64,000 nucleotides of DNA from Sclerodactyla briareus (Eukaryota; Echinodermata; Holothuroidea; Dendrochirotida; Sclerodactylidae), in assembly GCA_026419785.1 (NCBI GenBank), contig JAODTK010003832.1, positions 62,001-126,000 of the forward strand, given 5' to 3'. Shown here piece by piece: positions 46,250-57,239 of the stretch. A program made the position numbers and the translations under genes. The number at the start of each line of letters is the position of its first letter. The stretch's first letter is position 1. The notes under the pieces were generated by a model, which did no database searches, was not told the origin of the DNA, and saw only the letters and a program-made list of their open reading frames with translations.

Positions 46250-46910
46250 AAATGCACACAGACACACATGAACAAGAAAATGACCACTAAGCATCTCCTT
46301 GAACTTCTTCCAAGCAAAACCATGGATTGAACCAAAGTACATGACAAACAAAAGTAGGCATTACACACAAACAAACACAAACTTTACACAAGCACAGGTT
46401 GGTTTAACATACCTTCAAGACTTCACTGTTAAATCTTAGTGTGTATTCACCCTTTCCCAACTTTGTTGATGATCTCTCCCTAGAGCAAGGTATGAAATGC
46501 AAGTATGGTATGCCAGACAAATACACACATACAATACAAATGTGATTGCAAAAACCTTTCAATTCCCTCTCACAAGAAAGAAATAATGAAGTGCAATCCT
46601 TGCCTCAAACAATAAGGCTATTCTAATCCCTGTGTTAGGCCAACAACAGATTTGAGACAATCTGCGAAGCTATCAAAACTATCCCTCTGTAATCTGACAC
46701 CTATGACATAAACACTGTGAACTGAGCAAGGACAGCATGGACCTAACAAAGATAAGCTGTAAAGTGTTGATACTCTGGAAATACCCTGCACCATACACTC
46801 ATGTTATGTGGCCTGGAGCCAATGAACAAGGTCAAGTGGCCATTGCTGAATGGATTTCTCTAATCATTTTAACTCTGCAATGAAGCTAGACTGTGTGAGG
46901 TTAGCGTACA
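46250..46910. other. Unassigned DNA
   Basis: Nothing recognised between the foldback element and the satellite. Confidence 0.4.
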
Positions 46911-46919
46911 GTATTCAGC

Positions 46920-48905
46920 TGAATAATCTCTCAACAATCTGTCCACAGGGATTCATGAGCTGACTCACTGTCACACAAATTGGGAGACATGAAGCAGAGG
47001 AAGCAATTGTTGACAAAGTAGATAGTTGGGGCCCTGCACCCACATAGGGTCTCAAGTCCAAAATTCCAGGGAACATCAGCACTGACCTTTGCACAAAATT
47101 TGTGGGAGAAGCAATCTGCATGATTTCACATAAAGGGTTCCAAGGCCAACATTGGGCCTCGGCCAGAAGTTCACAAACACCCCCAATGAACCACGACCCA
47201 AGGAGCAACAAAATGTGACTTTAAAGGAAATCAACTGAAACTCGTCAGAGGAGATGCATTTCAAGTAATATTGTGTGAAGTTTCATGGAAAGAGCCCTCA
47301 AGCCTGTTAGACCATCATTATGACAAAATGTCAGCACTGTGCATAAAAATGCCAGCACTGTGCCACCAAAATTTGTAGGAAGAGAAGCACTTTGCTTAAT
47401 TCACATGATGGGCCCCAGGGCCCACACAGGGCCTGGGTCCTAAATCCCTGGGCACCCTGAAGGTACGGCTATTAGACTATCATTACGACCGCCGAACATC
47501 AGCGATGTACAACAAAATTTGTAGGATATACACAATTTTGCTGTATTTCATATAGTGGGCCCGAAAGGGCCCTGGGCCCAATAATACCAAACACCCCAAT
47601 GGCCGGTCTACCCAAAGACCAGCACATGTAATGTGAAGAAAATCAAGTGAAGCTGTGGAAAGAGATGCATTCCAACTGGCATGTGTAACATTTCATAAAA
47701 TGGGCCCCCAGGCCCAAGTGGGACCTTGGACCAAAGATTCTGAACACCCCAAAGGTATGGTTGTTAGACCATCATTATGACTGAATAGTCAGCACTGTGC
47801 ACCAAAATTTGTGAGAGAAAGAAGCATTTTGCGTAATTTCCACATGATTGGCCCCTGAGCCCACAGTGGGCCTTTGGTCCTAAATCCCTGGGCACCCTGA
47901 AGGTATGGCTAATAGATCATCATTATGACCGAACATCAGCAAAGTGCAACAAAAATTTGTAGGAGATACCAAGATTTTGTGGATTCATTATACGGGCCCC
48001 AAGGGCCCAATATGAGCTCAGGCGCGGAAATTCCCGAACACCCCCAATGGCCCTCTACCCAAAGACCATTGCATCCAGCTTTGAAGAAAATTCAATTGAA
48101 GCTTGTGGGAGGAGAATCATTTCAAGTACCATTGTGTGAAATTTCATATAATGGCCCTCAGCCCAAGTGGGACCTTTGACCAAACATTACTTCCTGGACA
48201 CCCCGGAGGTACGGCTGTTAGACCATCATTATGACAAAATGTCAGCACTGTGCACCAAAATTTGTAGGAAGAGAAGCACTTTGCTTAATTCACATGATGG
48301 GCCCCCAGGCCCAAGTGGGACCTTGGACCAAAGATTCTGAACACCCCAAAGGTATGGTTGTTAGACCATCATTATGACAAAATGTCAGCACTGTGCACCA
48401 AAATTTGTAGGAAGAGAAGCACTTTGCTTAATTCACATGATGGGCCCCAGGGCCCAATCTGAGCTCAGGCGCGAAATTCCCGAACACCCCCAATGGCCCT
48501 CTACCCAAAGACCATTGCATCCAGCTTTGAAGAAAATCAAGTGAAGCTGTGGAAAGAGATGCATTCCAACTGGCATGTGTAACATTTCATAAAATGGGCC
48601 CCCAGGCCCAAGTGGGACCTTGGACCAAAGATTCTGAACACCCCAAAGGTATGGTTGTTAGACCATCATTATGACAAAATGTCAGCACTGTGCACCAAAA
48701 TTTGTAGGAAGAGAAGCACTTTGCTTAATTCACATGATGGGCCCCAGGGCCCACAAGGGCCTGGGTCCTAAATCCCTGGGCACCCTGAAGGTATGGCTAA
48801 TAGATCATCATTATGACCGAATGTCAGCACTGTGCACCAAAATCTTGAGAGGAGATACAGTTGAAAATGTCACATATAGTGACCTACAATTAGCCCCTTT
48901 AAGGC
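46920..48905 (+). repeat. Higher-order satellite: ~148-bp monomers in a ~445-bp triplet unit
   Basis: The marker GA(C/T)CATCATTATGAC occurs at about 47,311, 47,475 (diverged), 47,771, 47,918, 48,222, 48,364, 48,661 and 48,805. Spacings alternate ~145 and ~300, so every second occurrence is 439-460 bp apart. The 300-bp gaps contain a third monomer type lacking the marker (with GCATCCAGCTTTGAAGAAAA or its variant). Monomers carry GGGCCC palindromes and CACCAAAATTTGTAGG. The same satellite lies inverted at 33.96-35.02 kb. Frames over it are not genes. Confidence 0.8.
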
Positions 48906-49019
48906 TTGACCTTGGAAATTAACAAGGGCATCATGTCCATGGGCGATGAACATGGTCCAAGTGGTCACATCATCTCAGATTGACGTTGTGAGACCAGAAA
49001 CGTGCAATTGTTAACACAC

Positions 49020-49041
49020 GGATAGATAGATAGATAGAGAG

Positions 49042-49075
<34 letters not shown>

Positions 49076-49115
49076 GCAGATAGATAGTAGATAGAAGATA
49101 GATAGATAGATAAAG
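49020..49115 (+). repeat. (GATA)n microsatellite
   Basis: Interrupted TAGA/GATA repeats. Confidence 0.9.
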
Positions 49116-49119
49116 TGAG

Positions 49120-50330
49120 TGAAATGCAGATCCCAATAGCTTAACAGCATAGCTGGTTTAGCTGGAATAATGAAAAGAGGACATTTCTATACCCCAAATT
49201 TAGATAGCAGATAGCATAGTGGAGTGCTATGGATTTTTACGAAACGGAGACAACCTGAGGAATGACAAGGCGGGGGGGATTGTGTGTGTAAGGATAAGGG
49301 TGCGGTTTCAAGTGTTGATTCAATGTATCTCACCTTGGGTTTTGACACGGTTTACCTGACTTTGCCATAACCGATAAACGCTGAATTTCTGGGCAGCGAG
49401 CAAGTGGAGTGTAACTGATTTTGACATAACGGAGCACACCGGATTAATGAAAGGGGAGGGATTGGTGAAGGCTAAGGGAGTGCTGTTCAAGTTTTGATTG
49501 CAGGTATCATCCCCTGGTGTTTGGACACTGTCTTACACTGGACTTGTATCCACCGGCATGATCATTGATAATGTTGTTACTAATGATGCAAAGTTATCGA
49601 ATGTTCTTCTTCAATATCTTGTGAACTTCGTAAGTCTTTATTTTGGATCCCTTTCTTAATTAATTTGTGACTGTTTCCAAAAGTATATGTTTTGCTCGAC
49701 TTTGTATTAGGCGGCCTCTTGCAGCCCCCCCACCCCCAAGCAGCTGCATTTCTTCTAAAGTCTTTTGTAGAGTTAACATGTCATGAGGAATACATCGAAA
49801 GGAACTGTACGATGTCCCATATTCAAATATCACGCACAGACCTGATGTCTGTGCGTGATATGTCTGTGGGTGTAAATCTATGTACAAACTCAATGGGACT
49901 CACTCGTTTTGTCAAACTTTTCAACACTTTATGTATAGGTCCTTACAGTCCAAAACAGCTGAAATGTTTTCATCAATATTTTGTAACTGTGCCAAAATTT
50001 GGCAACCAAGCGCGTACAAAAAGTGAGTAATCCGACAATAAAAGGTTAGGCTAAGCCGTAAGCCCTTCAGGGTGCAACAAATAATGTTAGGCCCACACCC
50101 CGGTGCGAGTGCGTACACGCCGAGGACGTAACGCCCGAACCATGAATTAGCAACTGGTCGTATAATTTAGCATAGGTAGGAATAGGTAACTTTGCAAGAC
50201 TACAGAGTTTTAATACAAGTAGTGTGAGCGGCTCTATTCACTGCGTTTTCGTGCAAATAGCATTGCCCTTTCACTGTTTTCTGAACAAACAATGCCAGCC
50301 ATCCATTCTGTTGTTTGCAAAGATTTCCCC
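49120..50330. other. Unassigned DNA
   Basis: No gene recognised. Two ~180-bp segments (49,200-49,330 and 49,390-49,520) share CAAGT.TTGATT...GTATC.C and TGACTTTG-type words and may be a worn tandem pair. Confidence 0.4.
49827..49861. repeat. Perfect 15-bp-arm hairpin with 5-base loop
   Basis: ATATCACGCACAGAC-ctgat-GTCTGTGCGTGATAT, with all 15 pairs matched. Too short for a pre-miRNA on its own, because the pairing stops at both outer ends. Confidence 0.85.
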
Positions 50331-50334
50331 GTAT

Positions 50335-50515
50335 AATATAGCCTAGGGCTAGGCCAAGATAGGCTATGGTAACATGACTAGCAATGTTAGATAAAGATTA
50401 TTTCGGAAGTAACAACGGTAGGCCAACGTTCATGGCAGCCTAGGCATAATGTTACTGTGTTTGCCTAAGTTAGGCATAGCTTAGCCGTAGCGGGACGTTA
50501 GGCCTAGCCTAGGCT
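50335..50515. repeat. TAGGCCTA / CCTAGGC low-complexity patch
   Basis: Dense TAGGC, GCCTA and CCTAGG words around 50,340-50,370 and 50,430-50,515. Confidence 0.6.
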
Positions 50516-50766
50516 ACTTGGCACTGACCAGTCATCCTAGATTTCGTGTCTCTTTCCGTATGTGGTTCACAAAGGGCGCCTCCTCTTACGGTGGATATCA
50601 CTCCGGTCCAAGAAGTGGCCAATTCCTTATTCGTAAATCGGAGTTGAACATCCTGTTTTATAGTATCTGTCGTGTCTCCATCGTTTAAATGTAGGCTACT
50701 CAACTCGTTTGTACGGTCAACTGCTGGCCATGCATGGTAGCTTAGACCGGGAGCCCCCGGGGGGTT

Positions 50767-51242
50767 TGTATTGATCCAACTGTTCCTTACTGTTTACAAT
50801 TCATTGCGATCTGGCAAACCCCTGAATTCTGTCTTTGCAGCGCAAGCATCGTCGTAACGACAGCAACGAAAAAGAGTAACGTTTGATTACCTTCAAGAAT
50901 CGTCAACATCCGATGAAGTGCCGCAAGATCTTCAAGCAACTTTTTAGACCATCTTCATTTCTAAGGGGGGCATGTTATTATCCGTTTATTCTGCGGAATC
51001 GACTCATTGCAGTCGACGTCAAGTTTATCACCCTGCAATGTTTTACTGTACCAGCCCAGTCTGTCTCCGGTAGGTCCTCTTTTTATCTTTGCAGACTTTG
51101 ATGTCATCGCCTATACTTGCACATTACAAGCCCTCCAGAGACGTGGAGAATATCGTACCACAGCACACTGCGATCCAGGAACACCTTATGTAAGGATATA
51201 TGATAGAAGCTGGAGGCCTGATCAACACACTAGTTTCTAAAT
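50767..51242 (+). mobile_element. 5' LTR of a miniature LTR retrotransposon
   Basis: Starts TGTATTGATCC and ends CTAGTTTCTAAAT directly before a primer-binding site. It shares its start (through CAATTCATTGCGATCTGGCA, GACAGCAACGAAAAAGAGTA and TTTATCACCCTGCAATGTTT) and its end (GTCTCCGGTAGG...ACCACAGCACACTGC...GATAGAAGCTGGAG) with 51,590-52,643. About 540-560 bp present in the 3' copy are missing at about 51,055. Confidence 0.7.
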
Positions 51243-51260
51243 TGGTGACCCCGACGTGAT
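51243..51260 (+). other. Primer-binding site complementary to tRNA-Trp 3' end
   Basis: TGGTGACCCCGACGTGAT matches the complement of the last 18 bases (with CCA) of metazoan tRNA-Trp. A second LTR-end plus primer-site-like copy (GTTTCTAAACTGGTGACCCC) follows at 51,291-51,310. Confidence 0.7.
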
Positions 51261-51589
51261 TCGACATACATGATTCGACGTGTGCACTAGGTTTCTAAAC
51301 TGGTGACCCCGCAGTTGAACCGTTTACGCATTATTGGACCTGTGATGTGTTGTCTAGCAACCAGCGTACGCACACAACTAACAAATTAACAATCGCTATG
51401 TCTTTCCAACTTTAGACGTCAGATCCTTTATTCATCGCCTGACGGGGGGAAAACCGCCACTGACACCTGGGTAGCTGCAGATTCCCAGGTTACGTCAACA
51501 GTTTTCATCACTCAACGTCAACAGTTGGCTTCCTACCTTCTTTTAGTTCGTCTCTCTCATTCACATCATCGATCGGAAGGGGGGGCTGA
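51261..51589 (+). mobile_element. Internal region of the miniature LTR element (no coding)
   Basis: Only about 330 bp between primer site and the purine-rich tract (GGAAGGGGGGGCTGA, 51,575-51,589) next to the 3' LTR. No gag or pol, so the element is either a TRIM-type element or an internal deletion derivative dependent on a relative. Confidence 0.6.
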
Positions 51590-52643
51590 TGTAGTTGATC
51601 CAAACTGTTCTTAGTTGACAATTCATTGCGATCTGGCAACCCCATGAATTCTGTCTTTTGCAGCGCAGCATAGTCGGAACGACAGCAACGAAAAAGAGTA
51701 ACGTTTTATACCTTCAAGATCGTCAACATCCGAATGAAGTGCAGCCAGATTCTTGCAACAAACTTTTCTACCATCTCATTTCTAAGTGGGTCACTATTAT
51801 TATCCGTTTATTCTGCTGCATCAACTTCTGCATTTTTTTTTTTTTTTTTCGACCGTCAAGTTTATCACCCTGCAATGTTTCCTCGGTACATACTCCAACG
51901 CTTGTACCAGTTGCGCTACATTTAGGCTTCGCTCGCCGTTCATCGACATCTCACACGCAGGGTACAGTGCCTGATAACCGGCTCAGCTTGCGACTCAATG
52001 GAAATACGACAGCCACGACTTCACGGACAATCGCACAGAGTGTTGTTGAACTTTAGCCACATTCATCACTGGCTTTAACCTCAAATTCGGCATCCATCCT
52101 GTCAGCTCGGGGTGGTAACAATTATCTCGCGTTTCATCGCCTCTGCTTTGACCCACTTGCATGGGTATTAGAAGGTCCGCACCAACGATTCGCACCGTAC
52201 TTCAAAGCCTATCACAGGATCTATTCAACGCCAACTTATCTCAGAGCTCATTCTCTGCTCGCCGCCTCGCTCCAGTGATCAACTCATCCGCCATACAACG
52301 CTACACAGCCTCGCATCGCCATTAACCGTATCGACGACTCCGGTTCAACCTCGTGCGCCATGAAATGGTGACCCACAGACAAACCCATAAGACAATGCTA
52401 TCTCGCCACTCACGCATGCAGCTGTATATTTCTACTACCAAGCCACGTTGTCTCCGGTAGGTTCTCTCCTTTTATTCTTGAGACTCTGACGTCATCGGCT
52501 ATACTGGCACCATTACAAGCCCTCAGAGAGAACAGTGGAGATCATCGTACCACAGCACACTGCAGATCCAGGAACACCTTATGGAAGTGGGGTTGATATA
52601 TGATAGAAGCTGGAGTGCCTGACAACACAACTAGTTTCTAAAG
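51590..52643 (+). mobile_element. 3' LTR of the miniature LTR retrotransposon
   Basis: Starts TGTAGTTGATCC and ends near CTAGTTTCTAAA. Longer than the 5' copy because it carries an extra ~540 bp block (about 51,905-52,448) between the shared halves. A poly-T run (51,833-51,850) lies in the left half. No matching target duplication was seen outside the LTRs. Confidence 0.65.
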
Positions 52644-52789
52644 CGTCAGCCTACTGTAGCTGGAGAGGTAACCAATGTGAGCCATACAGCAGTGACAAAC
52701 GCTATTGCCCTTGCAAGGAAATGGTCGTTGGCACGTACCTTATGGTGGGTGTGGTGGTGAGGGCATAACAAAAGGCCCAAAAAAAATTC

Positions 52790-53565
52790 GGCTAGTTAGC
52801 TCCGAGGTAACCGCGGGAAATTAGGCAAAATGTCCAGCATTATCTCATGAAAACATGGAGACCCGTGACAGACATTGTAGTTGGTGGGGTGGCCCGACAG
52901 ACGCCATTATGCGGGCCCCAAAATGAGTAGCGTGCTCATGAGGTAACAGTTGAAAACGAAGTAGAAAATGTTCGATACACTCCCAGCTATCACAAATGGA
53001 CCAATGACGACATTTTAAGTGGTGGGTGGGTTGCGCCAGACGCCATACAATGTCCCCACCCTACAGCTACATAGGTTAGCTCGTGAGGGTTAAGGTAACC
53101 ACTTGGCAGCAAAGTTGAAAATGTCGTGACGCTCCCAGCTAACAGAAATGGCCAATGACAGCCATTTTAAGTGGCTGGGTTGGGTGCGCCAGATGCCATG
53201 CAATACCCCCACCCTACAGCTAACATAGGTTAGCTCGTAAGGTAACCAGTTGAAACAAAGGGTGGAAAATGTTCGTTACACTCCCAGCTATTCACGAATG
53301 ACCAATGACAGACATTTTGAGTGGTGGGTTGGGTGACGCCAGGACAGCCATTACAAGACCACCGCCACCCCTACAGCTCTAAACTGGGTTAGCTCGTAAG
53401 GGTAACCAGCTGGAAACAAAGTTGAAATTGTCTGACCATCCCAGCTATTCAACAACGTGACCAATGACGGACATTTTAGGTGGTGGGTCGGAGGTGCCAG
53501 GACGCCAAACAAATCCTCTCACCATAGGCTAACCTATAGGTTAGCTCGTAAGGTAACCACCGAAA
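52790..53565 (+). repeat. Tandem array of a ~150-bp repeat (5-6 units)
   Basis: GTTAGCTCGTAAGGTAACC-type boxes at about 52,794, 52,928, 53,074, 53,228, 53,389 and 53,540, separated by CTCCCAGCTA...GACCAATGAC.GACATTTTA.GTGGTGGGT and GCGCCAGACGCCA blocks. Units are diverged by many small indels. No gene. Confidence 0.8.
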
Positions 53566-53841
53566 TCTCGTATTGTCAAGGATTAGTATTTATGCCATTA
53601 GCTGAAAACCCCACCGCATGTTAGAAAAACATCAAACAGGACAGAAAGAAATTTAATGGAGTTTAAACGGCATTACATCCGGTCAGATTAACTGTTATGT
53701 ATAATTACTAAAAACTAATTAAGGGTTTGGAGTGGACAAAACTGACCATAGGTCATCTCATGATTCAACCAGTTTTGCCCACTTACAAACCGCAAAAAGC
53801 AGGAAGAAGTGTCACACAATCTTATAAGAGATTTCCAAATA

Positions 53842-53969
53842 AGGCAGCTGTGAATTAATATGGCCTTGTTGGCGTGCCATGAGACAATAAGTATTCTGCC
53901 ATTCTCGGTTGTTATGTAAACACACTGTTTGTGTCGTCCTTGATATCGAACTGTCCTAAAATGTACTAC
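53842..53969 (+). mobile_element. Partial 5' LTR of gypsy element 1
   Basis: GCAGCTGTGA...GGCCTTGTTGG...CAATAA.GTATT.GCCATTCTC...GATATCGAACTGTCCTAAAATGTA is repeated at 57,113-57,232. Sequence farther upstream does not match the 3' copy, so the left part of this LTR has been replaced or lost. An AATAA signal is included. Confidence 0.65.
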
Positions 53970-53989
53970 TGGCGACCGAGGAGGATCAA
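53970..53989 (+). other. Primer-binding site of gypsy element 1 (tRNA-Ser-like)
   Basis: TGGCGACCGAGGAGGATC resembles TGGCGACGAGGATGGGAT, the complement of the tRNA-Ser(GCT) 3' end, with an extra C and small changes. tRNA-Arg is an alternative. Confidence 0.45.
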
Positions 53990-54309
53990 CGTTAATCCAC
54001 GAAAAAATGCGTTAAGCGGATTTCGTAGCCTTTAAGGCGATTTGCGAGACGAAGACGATCGTCGAGTTCAAGTTATCAAAGTTTTCCCCCAAAGTGGACT
54101 GCCGCCGAATGGTGTAACCTAGGCCAAGGCCTATACTATAGCGATCAGTATAGTGTAGATGTTATCGTGACGAAGCAGTGTTGGCTAGTATTAAATTACG
54201 TACTGTCATGTGTAATTGAAGGCCTAACCTCTTAGTTCTCCAGTTGAAATCCTGGATTGCCACGGGTTATATTGGCGGCGGGGACCGTTCGACAATGCAA
54301 AAAGAGAAC

Positions 54310-56760
54310 ATTGACGTATATACAGAACGGTGAAATGTTTTATAGCCAATAACATGGTAGAAGGAACTGGCCAATCTCGAACAAACGGGGTAATTGTCAA
54401 GGTAGATAGGTCTAGATGGGCGAGTCCAATAGTGGTTGTGCCACGTAGATATAAGACTGTGAGAATATGCTGGGACTACAAAGTCGCATCAATCCTCAGA
54501 GAAGACGAGCAAACTACCTTGCCCACCACACAGGTTTGTATGTTCCAATATCTGGGTCGAAGGTCTTCACAAAAAATAGATTGTCCCATGCTATGCTCAG
54601 TGCAGGTTGGATGAGGAGAGTAAAGAGTTCTCACAATAAAACACTCACAGGGTCTCTACTCCTATCTGAAGTTAGGGACGTATGGTTGTCAAGTCAGCAC
54701 CAAATATTTCAGGCAAAAATGGACCAAATCTTACAGGGAATCCCCAAAATGTGTCTGTAAACGGATGATATTCCTGATTGGTGGTCAAAGTGAGAAAAAA
54801 AATATGGCCATCCTGGAAATGTACTGGACAGGCTAGCAGTACAATGTCCATCTAAAGCTGGCAAAGTGTGAATTCCATTGAAGACCACGTACTGTGTATT
54901 GGGTCTCGACTACAGTAGTGAGGGTCTCCGACCAGTGGAAACTTTGTGGAAGCCATCAAAAAGGGCACCCACAGCCAAAAAATGTGATCCAGCTTAGATC
55001 TGGGTTGGGACGATCCAGTACTATCACCAAAGTTCTAACAGATGGCAACCGTCCTAAATCACTACCCATCTCTTGAAGAAAGGAGTTGGACAGCCTCAAT
55101 GCCAAGCGGCCTTTTGAGGCATGTAAAAGAATCTGTCTACGTGAAGCGCTCTGGTTTACATAGGATCAGAACCTGGATTGAAAATAGCAGGTGATTGCGG
55201 CATCATATGCGACTAGAGCCGTTTATCTCATGGTTTGTGAAAACGGTGTGAGAAACCCCATTGCATATGAGTCGAGAACCATGAGCAAGTAGTGAGCAAA
55301 ACTATTCCAGATTGAACGGGAAGCGTTATACCCTCATTTTTGGTGTGAAGAAATGTCATGAGTTTCTCTATGGCAGAAAATTCACCCTGGTGACTGACCA
55401 TAAGCCATGATGGCCTTCGGGACCTAAGTCTGCGTGTGCTTACTTTAGCTGCTGTGCTAGTGATGCAAAGGTGGGCCCTAACCTGGTGCATATGACTATG
55501 ACATTGTGTATAGAGATTATGCCTCCCATGCAAATTGTGATGCCCTATCCAGGCTGCCAAGCCAACTGTCTAGCACTGAAGGAATGGAAGGTAAGGTCTA
55601 TGCAGCCAATGTAATTGATGATGACTTTCCAATACTAGCTGAGGATTTAGACGTAAACTACTAGGTTGACCCAGTGCTGAGTAGGTTCATCAGTATGTGT
55701 TAAATGGGTGGCCAGAGAAGGGTGACAATCGTCTGAGGTATTCAGCCAATATTTTCAAGGAGATGAACTTTCATGTGAACAGTTGTGGCTTGTGGGGGTC
55801 AAAGGTATCATTCGCAAACAGTTCATGAGAGAATCTTGGAGTGAGCTCCACTGGGAACATCCAGGAATCTGCAGAATGAAGGCGCTGCCAGAGTTTTTTT
55901 TTGGCCAAGGCTTGATGCCGACATAGGCAAAGCGTGAAGACTGCTCAGTCTGTCAGAGAGCGCTGCCACCAAAACTTCACTGCTCCCATGGGTGGTCGAC
56001 ACGTCCTTTTCAAAGGGTTCACATAGATTTCTGTGAGGATAAGAAGAAACATTTTCTGATTTTGATATGCACATTCCAAGTGGGTCGAGGTCAAACCAAT
56101 GACAAAAACAACTGCCGACCTGTACCATGAGGAGCTGCGAATGATATTTGCTGAACATGGGTTGCCACAGAGCAACTTGTGTCGGACAACGGTCGCACGT
56201 TTACCTCCCATGAGGTCAGAGGTTTCATGAAGCGGAATGGCATTAAGGAATGTTCTTGGTTGCTGCCGTACCATCCGGCTCAATGGAGCTGCAGAAAGGG
56301 CAGTTAGGCTGTTTAAAGAGTCGTTAACAAGCACGTGCTTGCTGTTAACAGGAACCGATCACTGAATCATAGATTAGGATTGCTGATTTCGGCTACGCTA
56401 CCGTAGCACTCCACAACCACTACAGGTGATCAGCCGCAGAGTCGCTTATGAAAAGGCCAGCTTAGGACTCGGTGCATCTTCTGAAACAAGATCTGCAAAG
56501 AAAGAAGTTGAAAACAGGCCAAGAGGTCAGAAAGTTACATTTGACGAGAGCGAAAGCCCGAAAGAGACTTGAGGTTGGGGATGTGTAAGAGTTAGGAATC
56601 CCAGACCCAATTCAAAATCTGACAAGTGGATGCTAGGTGCTGTTACAGAGGTCAGGGGACCGAGGAACTATTTAGTTCATCTTGGTTCAAGTTCCCGGCT
56701 TGTGCATGCAGATCACTGGGGAAAGTGTCAGAGTATGAGAGGGATCCCATGCAACACCGT
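54310..56760 (+). pseudogene. Gypsy element 1 pol remnant: RT, RNase H, integrase
   Basis: Ordered Ty3/gypsy domains with many frameshifts. The reverse transcriptase start has VDRSRWASPIVVVPRR (54,400-54,450) and VRICWDYKV. AKMDQILQGIPK (54,714-54,750) precedes the active site, where TAA-ACG-GAT-GAT (54,758-54,769) shows the Tyr codon of Y-x-D-D replaced by a stop. KNVIQLRSGLG (near 54,985) is the connection region. RNase H has YGRKFTLVTDHKP (55,366-55,405), ending in DALSRLPS (55,540-55,563). Integrase has a zinc motif (HWEHPG near 55,850, DCSVCQRA at 55,939), core blocks VSDN.RTFTSHEV (56,181-56,215) and YHPA. Only about 300 bp separate the primer site from RT, so gag and protease are deleted. 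The domain order and sequence style resemble K02A2.6-like gypsy elements. Non-functional. Confidence 0.85.
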
Positions 56761-57016
56761 GTAGTACTGTTCGCAAGTGACTACCCCCACTGACCCTTCA
56801 GGCCAGTGCCAGCCCGCCAAATCGCGTGCGTTGCACCATCCAGTTACAACCTCAGTGACACTCCTACACCAAGATCCACTCAGAGACTCTAACAGATCTA
56901 AACTCAATCTCCTGAAAAGTAACCTAGGGGGGCCCACCGTAGAGCCACTATTCCCCTACTCATCGGGGATTGCGGAGATCAACTAGGCAGAGGAAGCCGG
57001 TACCGAAACTAATTTG

Positions 57017-57232
57017 TAAGAGACTGTTTATGTTGATTTGTTCTTCTCGGAATATATATCACATGTATGTGTTTTAAGTGAACAATGCCACTTTTTGTTT
57101 GAGGGGAGCAGAAGCAGTTGTGACTATTGGCCTTGTTGGAGTGCATGAGAACAATAAAGTATTCGCCATTCTCCGGTGTTAGTAAACCACACGGTTTGGG
57201 TCGCCTTTGATATCGAACTGTCCTAAAATGTA
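57017..57232 (+). mobile_element. 3' LTR of gypsy element 1
   Basis: Probably begins TGTAAGAGACTG near 57,017, after the end of pol. The second half (57,113-57,232) matches the 5' copy. It includes GGAATATATATC (57,049), a possible TATA region, and AACAATAAAGTATTCGCC (AATAAA polyadenylation signal at 57,151). Confidence 0.6.
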
Positions 57233-57239
57233 ATAGCAG

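Noticed and set aside
46920-48905. CRISPR-like regular repeats
   Set aside because: Units are ~148 bp and similar throughout with no short direct repeat and unique spacers. Eukaryotic satellite instead.
49827-49861. microRNA precursor
   Set aside because: Stem is only 15 bp and does not extend beyond the perfect arms.
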